Assembly: GCA_964591455.1 (NCBI GenBank)
Contig: CAZQDZ010000019.1
Coordinates: forward strand, 16,334 to 80,333
Length of the DNA: 64,000 bases
Source: RFSX01 sp964591455
Lineage (GTDB): Bacteria; Bacteroidota; Bacteroidia; Chitinophagales; Saprospiraceae
Direction of reading: 5' to 3'
Part shown: one piece after another, positions 9,250-17,383 of the stretch
Position numbering within the stretch: position 1 is the first letter of the stretch
Layout: each line of letters begins with the position of its first letter
The notes under the pieces: generated by a model
Seen by the model: the letters and a program-made list of their open reading frames with translations, nothing else
Databases searched by the model: none
What the model was told of the DNA's origin: nothing
Made by a program: the position numbers and the translations under genes

Positions 9250-9813
9250 CTAAACCTTCATGATATCTTGCTCCTTAGCTTCTATCAGTTTATCGATTTG
9301 TGCTACAAAGCCTTTGGTAATTCCTTCTACTTCTGACTCTCTTTTTTTTCCTGCATCTTCAGGGAAACCCTCTTTGACTTCTGATTTAATGACTTGCATT
9401 ATTTTTTGTCTGTCATTACGCAGACTCACTTTGGCATCTTCGCCCAGTGCTTTGGCTCGTTTCACCATTTCCTTTCTTCTCTCCTCAGTCATTGGCGGCA
9501 TTGATATTCTAATGAATTCACCATCATTCATCGGTGTGATCCCAAGATTAGCCGCAAAGATGCCTTGTTCTATGACGGATAGCATAGACTTCTCCCAAGG
9601 CTGTATAGAGATAGTCTTAGAGTCTGGTGTCGATAGATTAGCCACTTGTGCTAATGGGGTCGGGGTACCATAATAATCTACCATGATATCCTTAACCAAT
9701 GACGCAGAGGCCTTGCCTGTACGAACTTTAGTCAGTTCTGATTTTAGGTGGTCTACGGATGATTGCATTGCATTTCTGCCATCACCGAATGCCATGTCTA
9801 TCATTTCACTCAT
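9250..9813 (-). CDS. frr: ribosome recycling factor
   Basis: Splits the post-termination ribosome together with EF-G. The 187-residue product has the usual length and the family patterns throughout: LRTGKAS-type KVRTGKASASLV near residue 30, YYGTPTPLAQVANLSTPD near 47-64, QPWEKSM near 72, and PPMTEERRKEMVKRAK near 105-120. Domain I is the three-helix bundle and domain II is the small beta insert between. It faces the T9SS cargo gene across a shared terminator. Nothing is unusual except that pyrH, often its neighbour, is not adjacent. Confidence 0.97.
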   Translation of the reverse strand: MSEMIDMAFGDGRNAMQSSVDHLKSELTKVRTGKASASLVKDIMVDYYGTPTPLAQVANLSTPDSKTISIQPWEKSMLSVIEQGIFAANLGITPMNDGEFIRISMPPMTEERRKEMVKRAKALGEDAKVSLRNDRQKIMQVIKSEVKEGFPEDAGKKRESEVEGITKGFVAQIDKLIEAKEQDIMKV

Positions 9814-9949
9814 GATTATATATTTTTAATTATTGTATAATACTCAAATGAAATTCATTGTGGGACATTTCTCCTTATTCTTTTGTTCAATCTCTGCGTT
9901 GAAAATACTCGCCAACTGTCCTTTGAGTATGAATTCCAAGGTATATACC

Positions 9950-10660
9950 CTAAACAACGGGTCCAGAGTTCCGTCGATTCATCATATTCCATCCGAAATA
10001 TAAGAAAATAACCAGAGCACTCATCGCATTAGCTACATAGGTCATAGCTGCCCATTTGAGTCCTTCACAGGCGCCGTCGTACTCAGGACCGTCTTGCATG
10101 ACATCTGTATCATCTAACCAATCCAGTGCACGCTTAGAGGCATCGAACTCTACGGGTAAGGTAACCAATGCAAATAAAGCCGTTGATCCAAAGGTTGCAG
10201 TTAAGATACCTAAGCCCCAAAATGTATTTAAAATATTAGCACCCACACCAAATATGATTGCCATAAAAAGCAATTGCTGAATTCGTGCTGACAACTGTAT
10301 AAAAGGCACCATCAAAGACCTGACGTGCATGGCCTTGTAGCCTGTTGCATGCTGTATGGCGTGGCCACATTCGTGCGCAGCAACAGCGCCAGCAGATATA
10401 CTCCGACTACCATATACAGGTTCACTGAGCGCTATCGTCTTTGTGAGTGGATTGTAGTGGTCTGTCAGCATCCCTCTTCTTGGCACTATTTTGACATCAT
10501 GGATATTGTAATATTTCAGCATGGTAGCGGCGACCTGAGCGCCAGTCATCCCATTACTCATGGCGACATTGCCATGCTTTCTGAAAACATTCTTAAGCCG
10601 ACCACTGATAAACATGCCGACCAATGTAGATATCCCCACTATTGCTATATAGCCAATCAT
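9950..10660 (-). CDS. membrane zinc metallopeptidase (YugP-like), copy 1
   Basis: A 236-residue integral membrane peptidase of the YugP-like family (Peptidase_M membrane type). An N-terminal membrane segment precedes the zinc site AAHECGHAIQHA near residue 100 (HExxH), followed by three more hydrophobic segments. The frame extends 21 codons further upstream to 10723, but that extension runs through the terminator hairpin of the gene before it. The paralogue aligns residue for residue from the ATG at 10660 (MIGYIAIVG against MFGYMIIMG), so I place the start there. It is one half of a tandem duplication with the next gene; identity is roughly half by eye. Substrates are unknown. Confidence 0.85.
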   Translation of the reverse strand: MIGYIAIVGISTLVGMFISGRLKNVFRKHGNVAMSNGMTGAQVAATMLKYYNIHDVKIVPRRGMLTDHYNPLTKTIALSEPVYGSRSISAGAVAAHECGHAIQHATGYKAMHVRSLMVPFIQLSARIQQLLFMAIIFGVGANILNTFWGLGILTATFGSTALFALVTLPVEFDASKRALDWLDDTDVMQDGPEYDGACEGLKWAAMTYVANAMSALVIFLYFGWNMMNRRNSGPVV

Positions 10661-10693
10661 TTTTTCGTTCGTTTTGCTTTCTTGGTTAGATAT

Positions 10694-10720
10694 AAAAAAA
10701 ATGGACCCTTGCGGGCCCAT
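10694..10720 (-). terminator. intrinsic terminator between the two zinc peptidase genes
   Basis: Read on the minus strand: ATGGGCCC, loop GCAA, GGGTCCAT (one G-U pair), then eight T. It separates the two tandem genes and argues against a longer N-terminus for copy 1. Confidence 0.8.
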
Positions 10721-10741
10721 CATATTTCTTTCGGAGTAATT

Positions 10742-11431
10742 CTAGTCCTGACCCATGAATCTCATTAAGAAAAAGAGAAACATTGCGAGAGCCATAAGCG
10801 CTTGACTGACATAAGTCATCGCTGCCCACCAAAGTGCTGTCTTAGCACCATCATATTCGGCTCCTTGGGTAATGCCCGTCTCATCTAACCACGCCAATGC
10901 TCTATTAGATGCATCAAATTCCACTGGTAAGGTGATCAAACTAAAAGCAGCCGTAACACCAAATGTTAGTGTCAATATAAGTAGCATTAAATTACTGCTA
11001 AACATTCCAGCTCCTATTCCCATCATCATACCCATCATCACGAATTGCTGAGCCTTAGATGAAAAGTTAACGACAGGTACAAGTGCAGAACGCATCTTAA
11101 GTGCTGCGTAAGCAGTCGCATGCTGGACTGCGTGCCCACACTCGTGTGCTGCAACGGCTGCCGCTGATATACTTTTACTATTATAGACTGGCTCACTAAG
11201 TGCTATCGTCTTTGTTTGAGGATTGTAATGATCTGTCAATGACCCTTTACCAGGTACAACTTTGACATCATGGATGCCATAGTGACTAAGCATCGCTTCT
11301 GCCACCTCTTTACCAGTCATGTTGCTGCTGGTCTGGTACTGACTGTATTTATTAAAAACTGATTTCAGTCTGCCACTGAGAATCATCCCCGCTACGGTGA
11401 AGACTCCCATGATTATCATATAACCAAACAT
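10742..11431 (-). CDS. membrane zinc metallopeptidase (YugP-like), copy 2
   Basis: A 229-residue paralogue of the preceding gene, with the same layout: N-terminal membrane segment, SGRLKSVF, a DHYNPQTKTIALSEPVY block, the zinc site AAHECGHAVQHA, and three further hydrophobic segments including a methionine-rich one (MMGMMMGIGAGMF). The HExxH histidines and glutamate are intact in both copies, so both should be catalytically competent. It lies 42 bp downstream of serS on the same strand and has its own terminator, so it may be co-transcribed with serS. The role is unknown; the family is linked to membrane protein quality control only by inference. Confidence 0.88.
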   Translation of the reverse strand: MFGYMIIMGVFTVAGMILSGRLKSVFNKYSQYQTSSNMTGKEVAEAMLSHYGIHDVKVVPGKGSLTDHYNPQTKTIALSEPVYNSKSISAAAVAAHECGHAVQHATAYAALKMRSALVPVVNFSSKAQQFVMMGMMMGIGAGMFSSNLMLLILTLTFGVTAAFSLITLPVEFDASNRALAWLDETGITQGAEYDGAKTALWWAAMTYVSQALMALAMFLFFLMRFMGQD

Positions 11432-11473
11432 AATTTTCTTCTTTTATAAGTATTTAAAAATTCAAAATTTCCT

Positions 11474-12754
11474 TTAATCAATTATATCAAAACCTGTATA
11501 AGGTCTTAATGCTTCTGGAATTTTTATGCCTTCAGGGGTCTGATTATTCTCTAGTAGGGCAGCTATTATCCTTGCCAATGCCAGCGCACTTCCATTAAGT
11601 GTATGAGCTAAACGCTTTTTTCCATCAGAATCTTTATATCTCAATTTGAGTCGATTACTTTGGAATGTCTCGAAATTAGAGACAGAACTTACCTCTAACC
11701 AGCGTTTTTGTCCAGCAGAATATACTTCCAGATCGTAAGTCAAGGCGGAAGCAAAGGAAAGATCACCACCACATAAACGCAAAATACGGTATGGCAGTTC
11801 CAATTTTTTCAATAAGCTTTCTACATGAGCTACCATCCGATCCAATGTCTCATAAGATTTATCTGGGTGCTGAAGCTGTACAATCTCTACTTTATCAAAT
11901 TGGTGGACTCTATTTAGACCCTTAACATCAGCACCATAAGAACCTGCCTCACGTCTAAAACACTGCGTATATCCCGTCAATTTAATGGGAAATGCAGATT
12001 CCTTCAGCATATCTCCTCTATACAAATTGGTAACTGGCACCTCTGCTGTAGGTATCAGATATAGGTTATCTCTCTCCACATAATACATCTGGCCGTCTTT
12101 ATCTGGCAGCTGACCTGTTGCTTTGGCTGAATCTTCATTGACCAATAGAGGAGGCACTATCTCTTCATAACCAGCCTTAGAGGCCTCATCTAGAAAGAAA
12201 GATATCAGAGCCCGCTGTAGCTTAGCGCCTTTACCTCTGAAGACAGGAAACCCCGCCCCAGTGACTTTTACACCCAATTTCATATCGAGTATATTATACT
12301 TTGTGGCTAAATCCCAATGAGGCAAGGCTTTGTCACCCATATCTGGGAGTGCCTCTGGCCAAGGCTTGGCTACTTCATTGTCATCTTCTGATTGTCCTGC
12401 TGGAACAGAGCCATGAGGAATATTTGGAATCTGAAGTAAGAGTGATTCTAGATTACCGATGGCATCAGACATTTTGGATTCTGCCTCAGCAATCTGTGTC
12501 TTCAGTCCTTCTACTTTGGATTTAATGGCGTTGGCCTCATCTGCTTTTCCAGCTTTAAACAATTGGCCTATTTCAGCTGATAGCTTATTCCGTTCTGCTA
12601 GGAAAGCGTCATTAGTAGTCTGTAGCTTTTTTCTTTCATCGTCTGCGGAGATAACCTGATCTAAAATAGACAGTTTATCATCATCCCAACCACGCTTCTT
12701 CAGCGCCTCTGCCATCTGTTCTTTTTCTGTTCTTATCCTATTGACTTCTAACAT
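11474..12754 (-). CDS. serS: seryl-tRNA synthetase
   Basis: Class II aminoacyl-tRNA synthetase that charges tRNA-Ser (and tRNA-Sec where present). The 426-residue product is full length. Residues 1-110 are the long antiparallel coiled-coil arm that grips the tRNA variable arm. The catalytic core follows with motif 2 around TQCFRREAGSYG near residue 265 and motif 3 near NGSALALARIIAALLENNQ around 390-408. The TAEVPVTNLY and serine-binding segments are present. Its ATG overlaps the stop codon of a small upstream reading frame by 7 bp. Confidence 0.97.
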   Translation of the reverse strand: MLEVNRIRTEKEQMAEALKKRGWDDDKLSILDQVISADDERKKLQTTNDAFLAERNKLSAEIGQLFKAGKADEANAIKSKVEGLKTQIAEAESKMSDAIGNLESLLLQIPNIPHGSVPAGQSEDDNEVAKPWPEALPDMGDKALPHWDLATKYNILDMKLGVKVTGAGFPVFRGKGAKLQRALISFFLDEASKAGYEEIVPPLLVNEDSAKATGQLPDKDGQMYYVERDNLYLIPTAEVPVTNLYRGDMLKESAFPIKLTGYTQCFRREAGSYGADVKGLNRVHQFDKVEIVQLQHPDKSYETLDRMVAHVESLLKKLELPYRILRLCGGDLSFASALTYDLEVYSAGQKRWLEVSSVSNFETFQSNRLKLRYKDSDGKKRLAHTLNGSALALARIIAALLENNQTPEGIKIPEALRPYTGFDIID

Positions 12755-12933
12755 CTCTGATATCCGATTTTGTTTTGTACTTCAAATATACATGGTTTGT
12801 GGGTTGCGGTACAACGGAAGACAGTGCCTAATATAGGTTGACCGTTTTGGTTATAAAAACATCCCATCTCATATAAGTCTTTGAGGAGATAATATTTGAT
12901 TCCGAGCTCATGATCCGTGAACTGGCGTACCAT
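12748..12933 (-). CDS. possible small protein upstream of and overlapping serS
   Basis: A 61-residue reading frame without a recognised family. It contains an even mix of residues, four cysteines and phrases such as GIKYYLLKDLYEMGCFY and GQPILGTVFRC that look protein-like rather than random. Its last codons overlap the serS start by 7 bp (ATGTTAG), the arrangement expected of a translationally coupled upstream gene. It fills most of the space between serS and the divergent exbD-like gene. It could also be a chance frame in the serS leader. No signal peptide or membrane segment is visible. Confidence 0.45.
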   Translation of the reverse strand: MVRQFTDHELGIKYYLLKDLYEMGCFYNQNGQPILGTVFRCTATHKPCIFEVQNKIGYQRC

Positions 12934-12986
12934 AGCAATCCACCACTTGCGCTAAGGATAGCATCTCATTAATAAAAATAAAAGCT

Positions 12987-13487
12987 ATGAAGAGATCTCG
13001 TCAATCCACCTCACTGAATGCAGGTACCATGGCTGATGTTGCCTTCCTTCTGCTCATATTTTTTATGGTAGTAACCACTTTTCAAAGAGAAAAATCCCTT
13101 TCCATGCGCTTACCTCCTAAGGTAGATAGCCCACCACAAAAGGTATTGGATAAAAAGGTACTGAGCATTCTAATTAATGGCGATAACGACATCATGATAG
13201 AGCATGAAATAGCCACCTCTAACCTAGATGACTTGGTACATCAGCATCTTATTAATATGATTGATCAAAAGATATCCCCTATCATCAATCTAAGCATGCA
13301 TCCGCAAGCCGACTACCAAAGTTATCTTTCTACCCTATCTGAAATCAAATCAGGCATACGCCTGGCCAAGGATGCCTTAGCACAAGAAATATTTAGTTCT
13401 CCACTAGAGAAGCTTAGTCGGTCTGAATATGCTACGCTAAACAATCAATGCAAAATTAGAATCACGGAATCCGTTGTCACCTTATAG
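12987..13487 (+). CDS. ExbD/TolR family biopolymer transport protein, first of two
   Basis: A 166-residue single-span inner-membrane protein of the ExbD/TolR family, which couples proton flow through an ExbB/TolQ pentamer to TonB or TolA. A short basic cytoplasmic tail (KRSRQSTSLNAGT) leads into the membrane helix MADVAFLLLIFFMVVTT, where the aspartate is the conserved proton-carrying residue. The periplasmic domain follows, with RLPPKVDSPP at its start. The C-terminal part is longer than usual and poorly conserved. Only 10 bp separate it from the second exbD-like gene. No ExbB/TolQ gene is nearby. Confidence 0.85.
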   Translation: MKRSRQSTSLNAGTMADVAFLLLIFFMVVTTFQREKSLSMRLPPKVDSPPQKVLDKKVLSILINGDNDIMIEHEIATSNLDDLVHQHLINMIDQKISPIINLSMHPQADYQSYLSTLSEIKSGIRLAKDALAQEIFSSPLEKLSRSEYATLNNQCKIRITESVVTL

Positions 13488-13497
13488 TATATAACCT

Positions 13498-13917
13498 ATG
13501 TATAGCCAACAAAGTAACAAGAGGTCATTACCAGAGATAAATACCTCATCCCTGCCAGACATTATATTCATGTTGCTCTTTTTCTTCATGATTGTAACCG
13601 TCATCAAAAAGGAAGAAAGTGAAAGCAACGTCCAGATTCCTTCTGTGGACTATGCTGAATATATCAGTGAAAAGGATTTAGAATCCATCATAATCACTCA
13701 CGAAGGCAGCTCTGTCAATTATCACGTGGGTGGTCAGGACTTTGTCCAACTCAATGACTTGAAAAAGGCAATGACAAAGCAACTGGCTAGTCTCAGGCAA
13801 TCACGTATTAAGTTAGTCTCTCAGCGAACGATACCTATGTCTGACATCAATGAGGTCAAGTCTATGCTACAAGATATGGAGCTGTATGAGGTCGATTATC
13901 TTGTTGTGGAACGATAG
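13498..13917 (+). CDS. ExbD/TolR family biopolymer transport protein, second of two
   Basis: A 139-residue ExbD/TolR protein with a cytoplasmic tail (SNKRSLPEINTSS), the membrane helix SLPDIIFMLLFFFMIVTV with the conserved aspartate, and a compact periplasmic domain ending in a strand (EVDYLVVER). It differs clearly from its neighbour, so this is a heteromeric pair rather than a recent duplication. Bacteroidota often encode two ExbD proteins beside one ExbB and TonB; here the pair stands without ExbB in reach (serS diverges upstream and rho follows downstream). It probably works with an ExbB encoded elsewhere. Confidence 0.85.
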   Translation: MYSQQSNKRSLPEINTSSLPDIIFMLLFFFMIVTVIKKEESESNVQIPSVDYAEYISEKDLESIIITHEGSSVNYHVGGQDFVQLNDLKKAMTKQLASLRQSRIKLVSQRTIPMSDINEVKSMLQDMELYEVDYLVVER

Positions 13918-13989
13918 TTAGCCGGTTTTCCACGATTATTTGCTCCAAATCCTTAAAATGTGCATAATCAGATAGGCCCTTATAAGGCA

Positions 13990-14024
13990 TTTGTTTCATC
14001 TTTCCTCTGAAAACTCTATATTTG
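13990..14024 (+). promoter_or_regulatory. candidate promoter and leader of rho
   Basis: TTTG at 13990-13993 and TATATTTG at 14017-14024 match the Bacteroidota -33/-7 elements with a wide 23-base spacer. The site would give a leader of about 125 nt before the rho ATG. That leader is C/T-rich on the coding strand, the kind of sequence Rho binds, so self-control of rho is plausible but unproven. Confidence 0.4.
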
Positions 14025-14156
14025 CTGCAGAAATGCACCGAATAGTCTTACTTATCTAGCATTTCTTTCTCCAATTTCCCTCTGTTTCAAGTTCAAATAA
14101 GCGAATTCGACCTTCAAATAAGGATTAATTTATAACTATTACCTATTCCCTTCATA

Positions 14157-15686
14157 ATGTACGATATACTCCAGTTGAATGAAATGCTCGTTCCAGAGTT
14201 AAAAGAAGTCGCTGAAAAGCTTGAACTCAAAAGTTACAAAAGACTCAGTAAGCAGGACCTCATCTACAAAATTCTTGATCACCAGGCCATCGTCGGCGGA
14301 GAAAAAAAAGAAACTGTAGAAGCAAAACCAGAAAAAGCTAAGCGAGAACCCAAACCTCGTCAGCCTCGAAAACCAAAGACTGCATCTCAGCCAGCCAGCG
14401 AACCTGCTGAAGCTGAAGCAAAAGAGGAAAAAAAAGAGGCTAAACCTGTAGCAAAAGAGGCTCAGGAGAGAAAACCACGTCCTCAAAGAAAAGACAACAA
14501 GCAAGATAGGCCAGAACGTAAACCAAGAGAGCAGAAGCCTGATGTAAAGAAGTTTAATGTAGACATGGACGGTGTCATAGAAGGCACTGGGATATTAGAG
14601 ATGATGTCTGATGGATACGGATTCTTAAGGTCTGCTGACTACAATTATCTGACAAGTCCGGATGATGTATATGTATCCCCATCGCAAATAAAGTTATTTG
14701 GCCTAAAGACTGGAGATACTGTTCAAGGTGCTATCAGACCACCTAAAGAAGGAGAAAAGTATTTTGCTTTATTAAAAGTGTCTAAGATCAATGGATTGGA
14801 CCCTGAAAAGACAAGAGAACGTGTCCCGTTTGAATATCTGACGCCGCTCTTCCCAGATGAGAAAATCAAATTAGTGTCTCATCCGCAAGGGAAAGATTTG
14901 GGTAATAGAATGATAGACCTCTTCACGCCAATAGGAAAAGGCCAGCGGGGACTTATCGTGGCTCAGCCAAAAACTGGTAAGACATTCTTACTTAAAGATA
15001 TCGCCAATGCCATCGCAACTAATCATCCAGAATGTTACCTGATTGTATTATTGGTGGATGAGCGACCTGAAGAGGTAACTGATATGAAAAGATCTGTAAA
15101 GGGGGAAGTCATCGCTTCTACTTTTGACTTACATGCAGACAATCACGTAAGAGTGGCCAATATTGTCATAGAGAAAGCGAAGAGAATGACAGAAAGTGGT
15201 CATGATGTGGTGATACTCTTAGATTCTATTACCAGACTAGCCAGAGCTTATAATACCGTAGCACCAGCTTCAGGAAAAGTACTATCAGGTGGTGTGGAAG
15301 CCAATGCATTAACAAAGCCAAAAAAATTCTTTGGAGCAGCTAGAAATATAGAAGGAGGCGGTTCTTTAACTATTCTAGCAACAGCGCTTACTGACACTGG
15401 GTCTAAGATGGACGAGGTAATCTTCGAAGAATTCAAGGGGACTGGTAATATGGAGTTACAGCTAGATAGATCATTAGCTAATAAGCGTATGTATCCTGCT
15501 ATAGACTTGACCAAATCCAGCACAAGACGAGAAGATTTGCTTCTAGAGGATGGCATTATCACGCGTATGAGAATGTTAAGAAAGCACTTGGCTGATATGA
15601 AGCCAGATGAAGCAATGACTTTCCTTAGAAAGCATATGATGGGGACGACAACCAATGAAGAGTTCCTTGTAACCATGAATGGATAA
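14157..15686 (+). CDS. rho: transcription termination factor Rho
   Basis: Hexameric RNA-dependent ATPase that terminates transcription. The 509-residue protein is about 90 longer than E. coli Rho. Residues 1-45 are the Rho N-terminal helical domain (LNEMLVPELKEVAEKL). Residues ~50-138 are an insertion of Lys, Glu, Pro and Ala repeats, then a short run leads to the cold-shock-like RNA-binding domain (IEGTGILEMMSDGYGFLRS). The ATPase core has Walker A AQPKTGKT at 268-275, Walker B with VVILLDSITRLARAYN, and the Q-loop/R-loop region. Charged insertions at this place are typical of Bacteroidota and may phase-separate or bind RNA; that role is inferred here. Confidence 0.97.
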   Translation: MYDILQLNEMLVPELKEVAEKLELKSYKRLSKQDLIYKILDHQAIVGGEKKETVEAKPEKAKREPKPRQPRKPKTASQPASEPAEAEAKEEKKEAKPVAKEAQERKPRPQRKDNKQDRPERKPREQKPDVKKFNVDMDGVIEGTGILEMMSDGYGFLRSADYNYLTSPDDVYVSPSQIKLFGLKTGDTVQGAIRPPKEGEKYFALLKVSKINGLDPEKTRERVPFEYLTPLFPDEKIKLVSHPQGKDLGNRMIDLFTPIGKGQRGLIVAQPKTGKTFLLKDIANAIATNHPECYLIVLLVDERPEEVTDMKRSVKGEVIASTFDLHADNHVRVANIVIEKAKRMTESGHDVVILLDSITRLARAYNTVAPASGKVLSGGVEANALTKPKKFFGAARNIEGGGSLTILATALTDTGSKMDEVIFEEFKGTGNMELQLDRSLANKRMYPAIDLTKSSTRREDLLLEDGIITRMRMLRKHLADMKPDEAMTFLRKHMMGTTTNEEFLVTMNG

Positions 15687-15831
15687 TAGACAATGCTATT
15701 GCAGGTCTATAATTTGTGTGGACTTGCTTGATTATTGTGCTGAAATTCACATATATTCGCAATCCTTTTGAAAATTAACCCATAAAAGGGCAAAGGGATA
15801 AGAAACTACAATATTTTAAACACGACTGACG

Positions 15832-15987
15832 ATGAAAAGAACATTTCAACCATCAAAAAGAAAGAGAGCCAACAAGCATGGTTTTAGAGCTAGAATGGCG
15901 TCTAAGAACGGTCGTAAGGTATTAGCTAGCAGAAGAGCTAAAGGCAGAGCTAAGCTTACAGTTTCTGATGAGGCATATTCTAAGTAA
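15832..15987 (+). CDS. rpmH: 50S ribosomal protein L34
   Basis: Translating from the ATG at 15832 gives 51 residues: MKRTFQPSKRKRANKHGF at the N-terminus, ARMASKNGRKVLASRRAKGR in the middle, and a short acidic tail ending in AYSK. This is unmistakably L34, a basic protein of the large subunit. It is followed 87 bp later by rnpA, the conserved rpmH-rnpA order. Confidence 0.97.
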   Translation: MKRTFQPSKRKRANKHGFRARMASKNGRKVLASRRAKGRAKLTVSDEAYSK

Positions 15988-16074
15988 TAGGCTATTCTAA
16001 CCTAGTCCTCACCTTCTCATTTTTATAATCTGTATTTTTAAGGGTATTACTCAATTAAGTAGCCCCCCGTTTCT

Positions 16075-16464
16075 GTGAAGTTAAGTCTGAATAAATCTGA
16101 GCGACTTAAAAGCAAAAAGCGCATAGATGGCTTGTTCGCTTCAGGTCACTCCAGCTTTGTCCATCCACTAAAAGTATATTTTTCTTGGATACCTCTAACC
16201 GAAGAGGCCAATCCTATACTCTTTTCGGTATCTGTGCCTAAGAAAAAGATAAAGTTGGCTGCGCATAGGAATAAGGTTAAAAGACGTATCAGGGAAGCAT
16301 ACCGCCAAAATAAAATTTCATTGGACAACAAATTGGCTGAAGATGGTCGTTATCAGTTAGTCCTTATGTTTATACATCTATCAGATAAGCAGACGACATA
16401 CCAGAAGCTAGAAAAAGTTGTGGTCAAATTACTAAGACGACTAGAAGATGAAATTCCTGATTAA
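16075..16464 (+). CDS. rnpA: ribonuclease P protein component
   Basis: Basic protein subunit of RNase P, which removes 5' leaders from tRNA precursors. The 129-residue product starts at a GTG (16075) giving LNKSERLKSKKRIDGLF. It carries the family signature AAHRNKVKRRIREAYRQNK (the RNR motif) near residues 62-80, and the preceding FSVSVPKKKIK strand. It lies after rpmH as usual. The next gene starts 17 bp before its stop codon, so the two are translated from overlapping frames. Confidence 0.95.
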   Translation: MKLSLNKSERLKSKKRIDGLFASGHSSFVHPLKVYFSWIPLTEEANPILFSVSVPKKKIKLAAHRNKVKRRIREAYRQNKISLDNKLAEDGRYQLVLMFIHLSDKQTTYQKLEKVVVKLLRRLEDEIPD

Positions 16465-16942
16465 TTGTTTATTGCTGACATTCTTATGCGCCGCTCTTTC
16501 AGGGCAATCTATCTATCTTCAACTAGAAGAGATTAACACCTTCAATTCATTCCAATATTATCCCGGAGATAAAATTGAATTCTCTACGAAGGACTATCCT
16601 AATACATGGCGGAAAGAACGCATCCAGAAAATCATGCCTGAAGATGGGCTCATCATTATTTCAGAAGGCTACATGACTGTAGATGACTTCCATAGCATTC
16701 GACGATCTAATAAAACAGTGCTCGTAGTGGGGACAGCACTTGGTACTTTTGGTACTACCTGGTTAGGGTTTGGTCTATTGGGCACACTTGGAGATTCAGA
16801 CTTTACATTGGGTGGCCGTGAAATAACTATCGGCGTAGTCGCTGTTGTTCTAGGTTGGGCCATGCGAAAATTCTTTGGAAAGAAAAGAAATGATATTGGT
16901 TCTCTATATCAGCTGCGGATAATAGATGTCCGTATGTTTTGA
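16448..16942 (+). CDS. uncharacterised exported or membrane protein overlapping rnpA
   Basis: A 164-residue protein of no family I recognise. Residues 1-20 are a signal peptide (LLLTFLCAALSGQS). A soluble part of ~70 residues follows, then two hydrophobic segments: a glycine-rich one near residues 92-115 (VLVVGTALGTFGTTWLGFGL) and one near 127-138 (ITIGVVAVVLGWAM), then a basic FFGKKR patch. Its start lies inside rnpA (17 bp overlap), so expression is tied to rnpA. The place is often taken by yidD in other phyla, but this protein lacks the YidD cysteine/arginine signature. Confidence 0.75.
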   Translation: MKFLINCLLLTFLCAALSGQSIYLQLEEINTFNSFQYYPGDKIEFSTKDYPNTWRKERIQKIMPEDGLIIISEGYMTVDDFHSIRRSNKTVLVVGTALGTFGTTWLGFGLLGTLGDSDFTLGGREITIGVVAVVLGWAMRKFFGKKRNDIGSLYQLRIIDVRMF

Positions 16943-16943
16943 C

Positions 16944-16970
16944 AAAAAGGACTGACTTCCTGGTCTAGTC
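16944..16970 (-). terminator. possible terminator overlapping the aroQ stop codon
   Basis: On the minus strand GACTAGAC, a six-base loop, and GTCAGTC (one bulged base) are followed by CCTTTTTG. The stem includes the last codon and stop of aroQ. Weak but well placed. Confidence 0.4.
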
Positions 16971-17381
16971 TAAAAAATAAGATACCGCTTCACGATACCC
17001 TGCCACCCCTTTGCCGATGATTTTGTTCACAGCATTAGCGCTGATATAGGATTGCTTTCTGAAGTCTTCTCGATTTTCGATATCTGAAATATGTACTTCT
17101 ACCACAGGTGTTATTATCGCCTTGATTGCATCAGCTATAGCTATAGAGGTATGCGTGTATCCCCCAGCATTGAGGATAATACCATCATAGGTAAAGCCTA
17201 CTTCTTGTAATTTATCTATGAGTGCACCTTCGTGATTGGATTGGAAATAATGAATACGATGTGATGGAAAAGCATCGCGGATTTCACCCACGACCTCATC
17301 CATAGATTTATGTCCATATATCTCAGGTTCCCTCCTCCCTATCAGGTTGAGGTTAGGACCATTGAGAATTAAAATATCCAC
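16965..17381 (-). CDS. aroQ: type II 3-dehydroquinate dehydratase
   Basis: Third step of the shikimate pathway: dehydrates 3-dehydroquinate to 3-dehydroshikimate. The 138-residue protein has the dodecameric type II flavodoxin-like fold motifs: LILNGPNLNLIGRREPEIYG at the N-terminus with the catalytic tyrosine (Y22) in the flexible lid, ILNAGGYTHTSIAIADAI near 75-92, and VVEVHISDIENREDFR near 97-112 with the catalytic histidine. The start is two bases after the recQ stop, so recQ and aroQ form an operon, with aroQ second. Confidence 0.96.
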   Translation of the reverse strand: MDILILNGPNLNLIGRREPEIYGHKSMDEVVGEIRDAFPSHRIHYFQSNHEGALIDKLQEVGFTYDGIILNAGGYTHTSIAIADAIKAIITPVVEVHISDIENREDFRKQSYISANAVNKIIGKGVAGYREAVSYFLD

Positions 17382-17383
17382 GA

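Noticed and set aside
9950..10723. A zinc peptidase start at 10723
   Set aside because: The extension is the minus-strand reading of the terminator hairpin of the preceding gene, and the paralogue lacks it.
14199..14504. A 101-codon Phe/Ser-rich frame on the minus strand inside rho
   Set aside because: It is the antisense shadow of the Lys/Glu-rich insertion of Rho; codons and phase follow rho.
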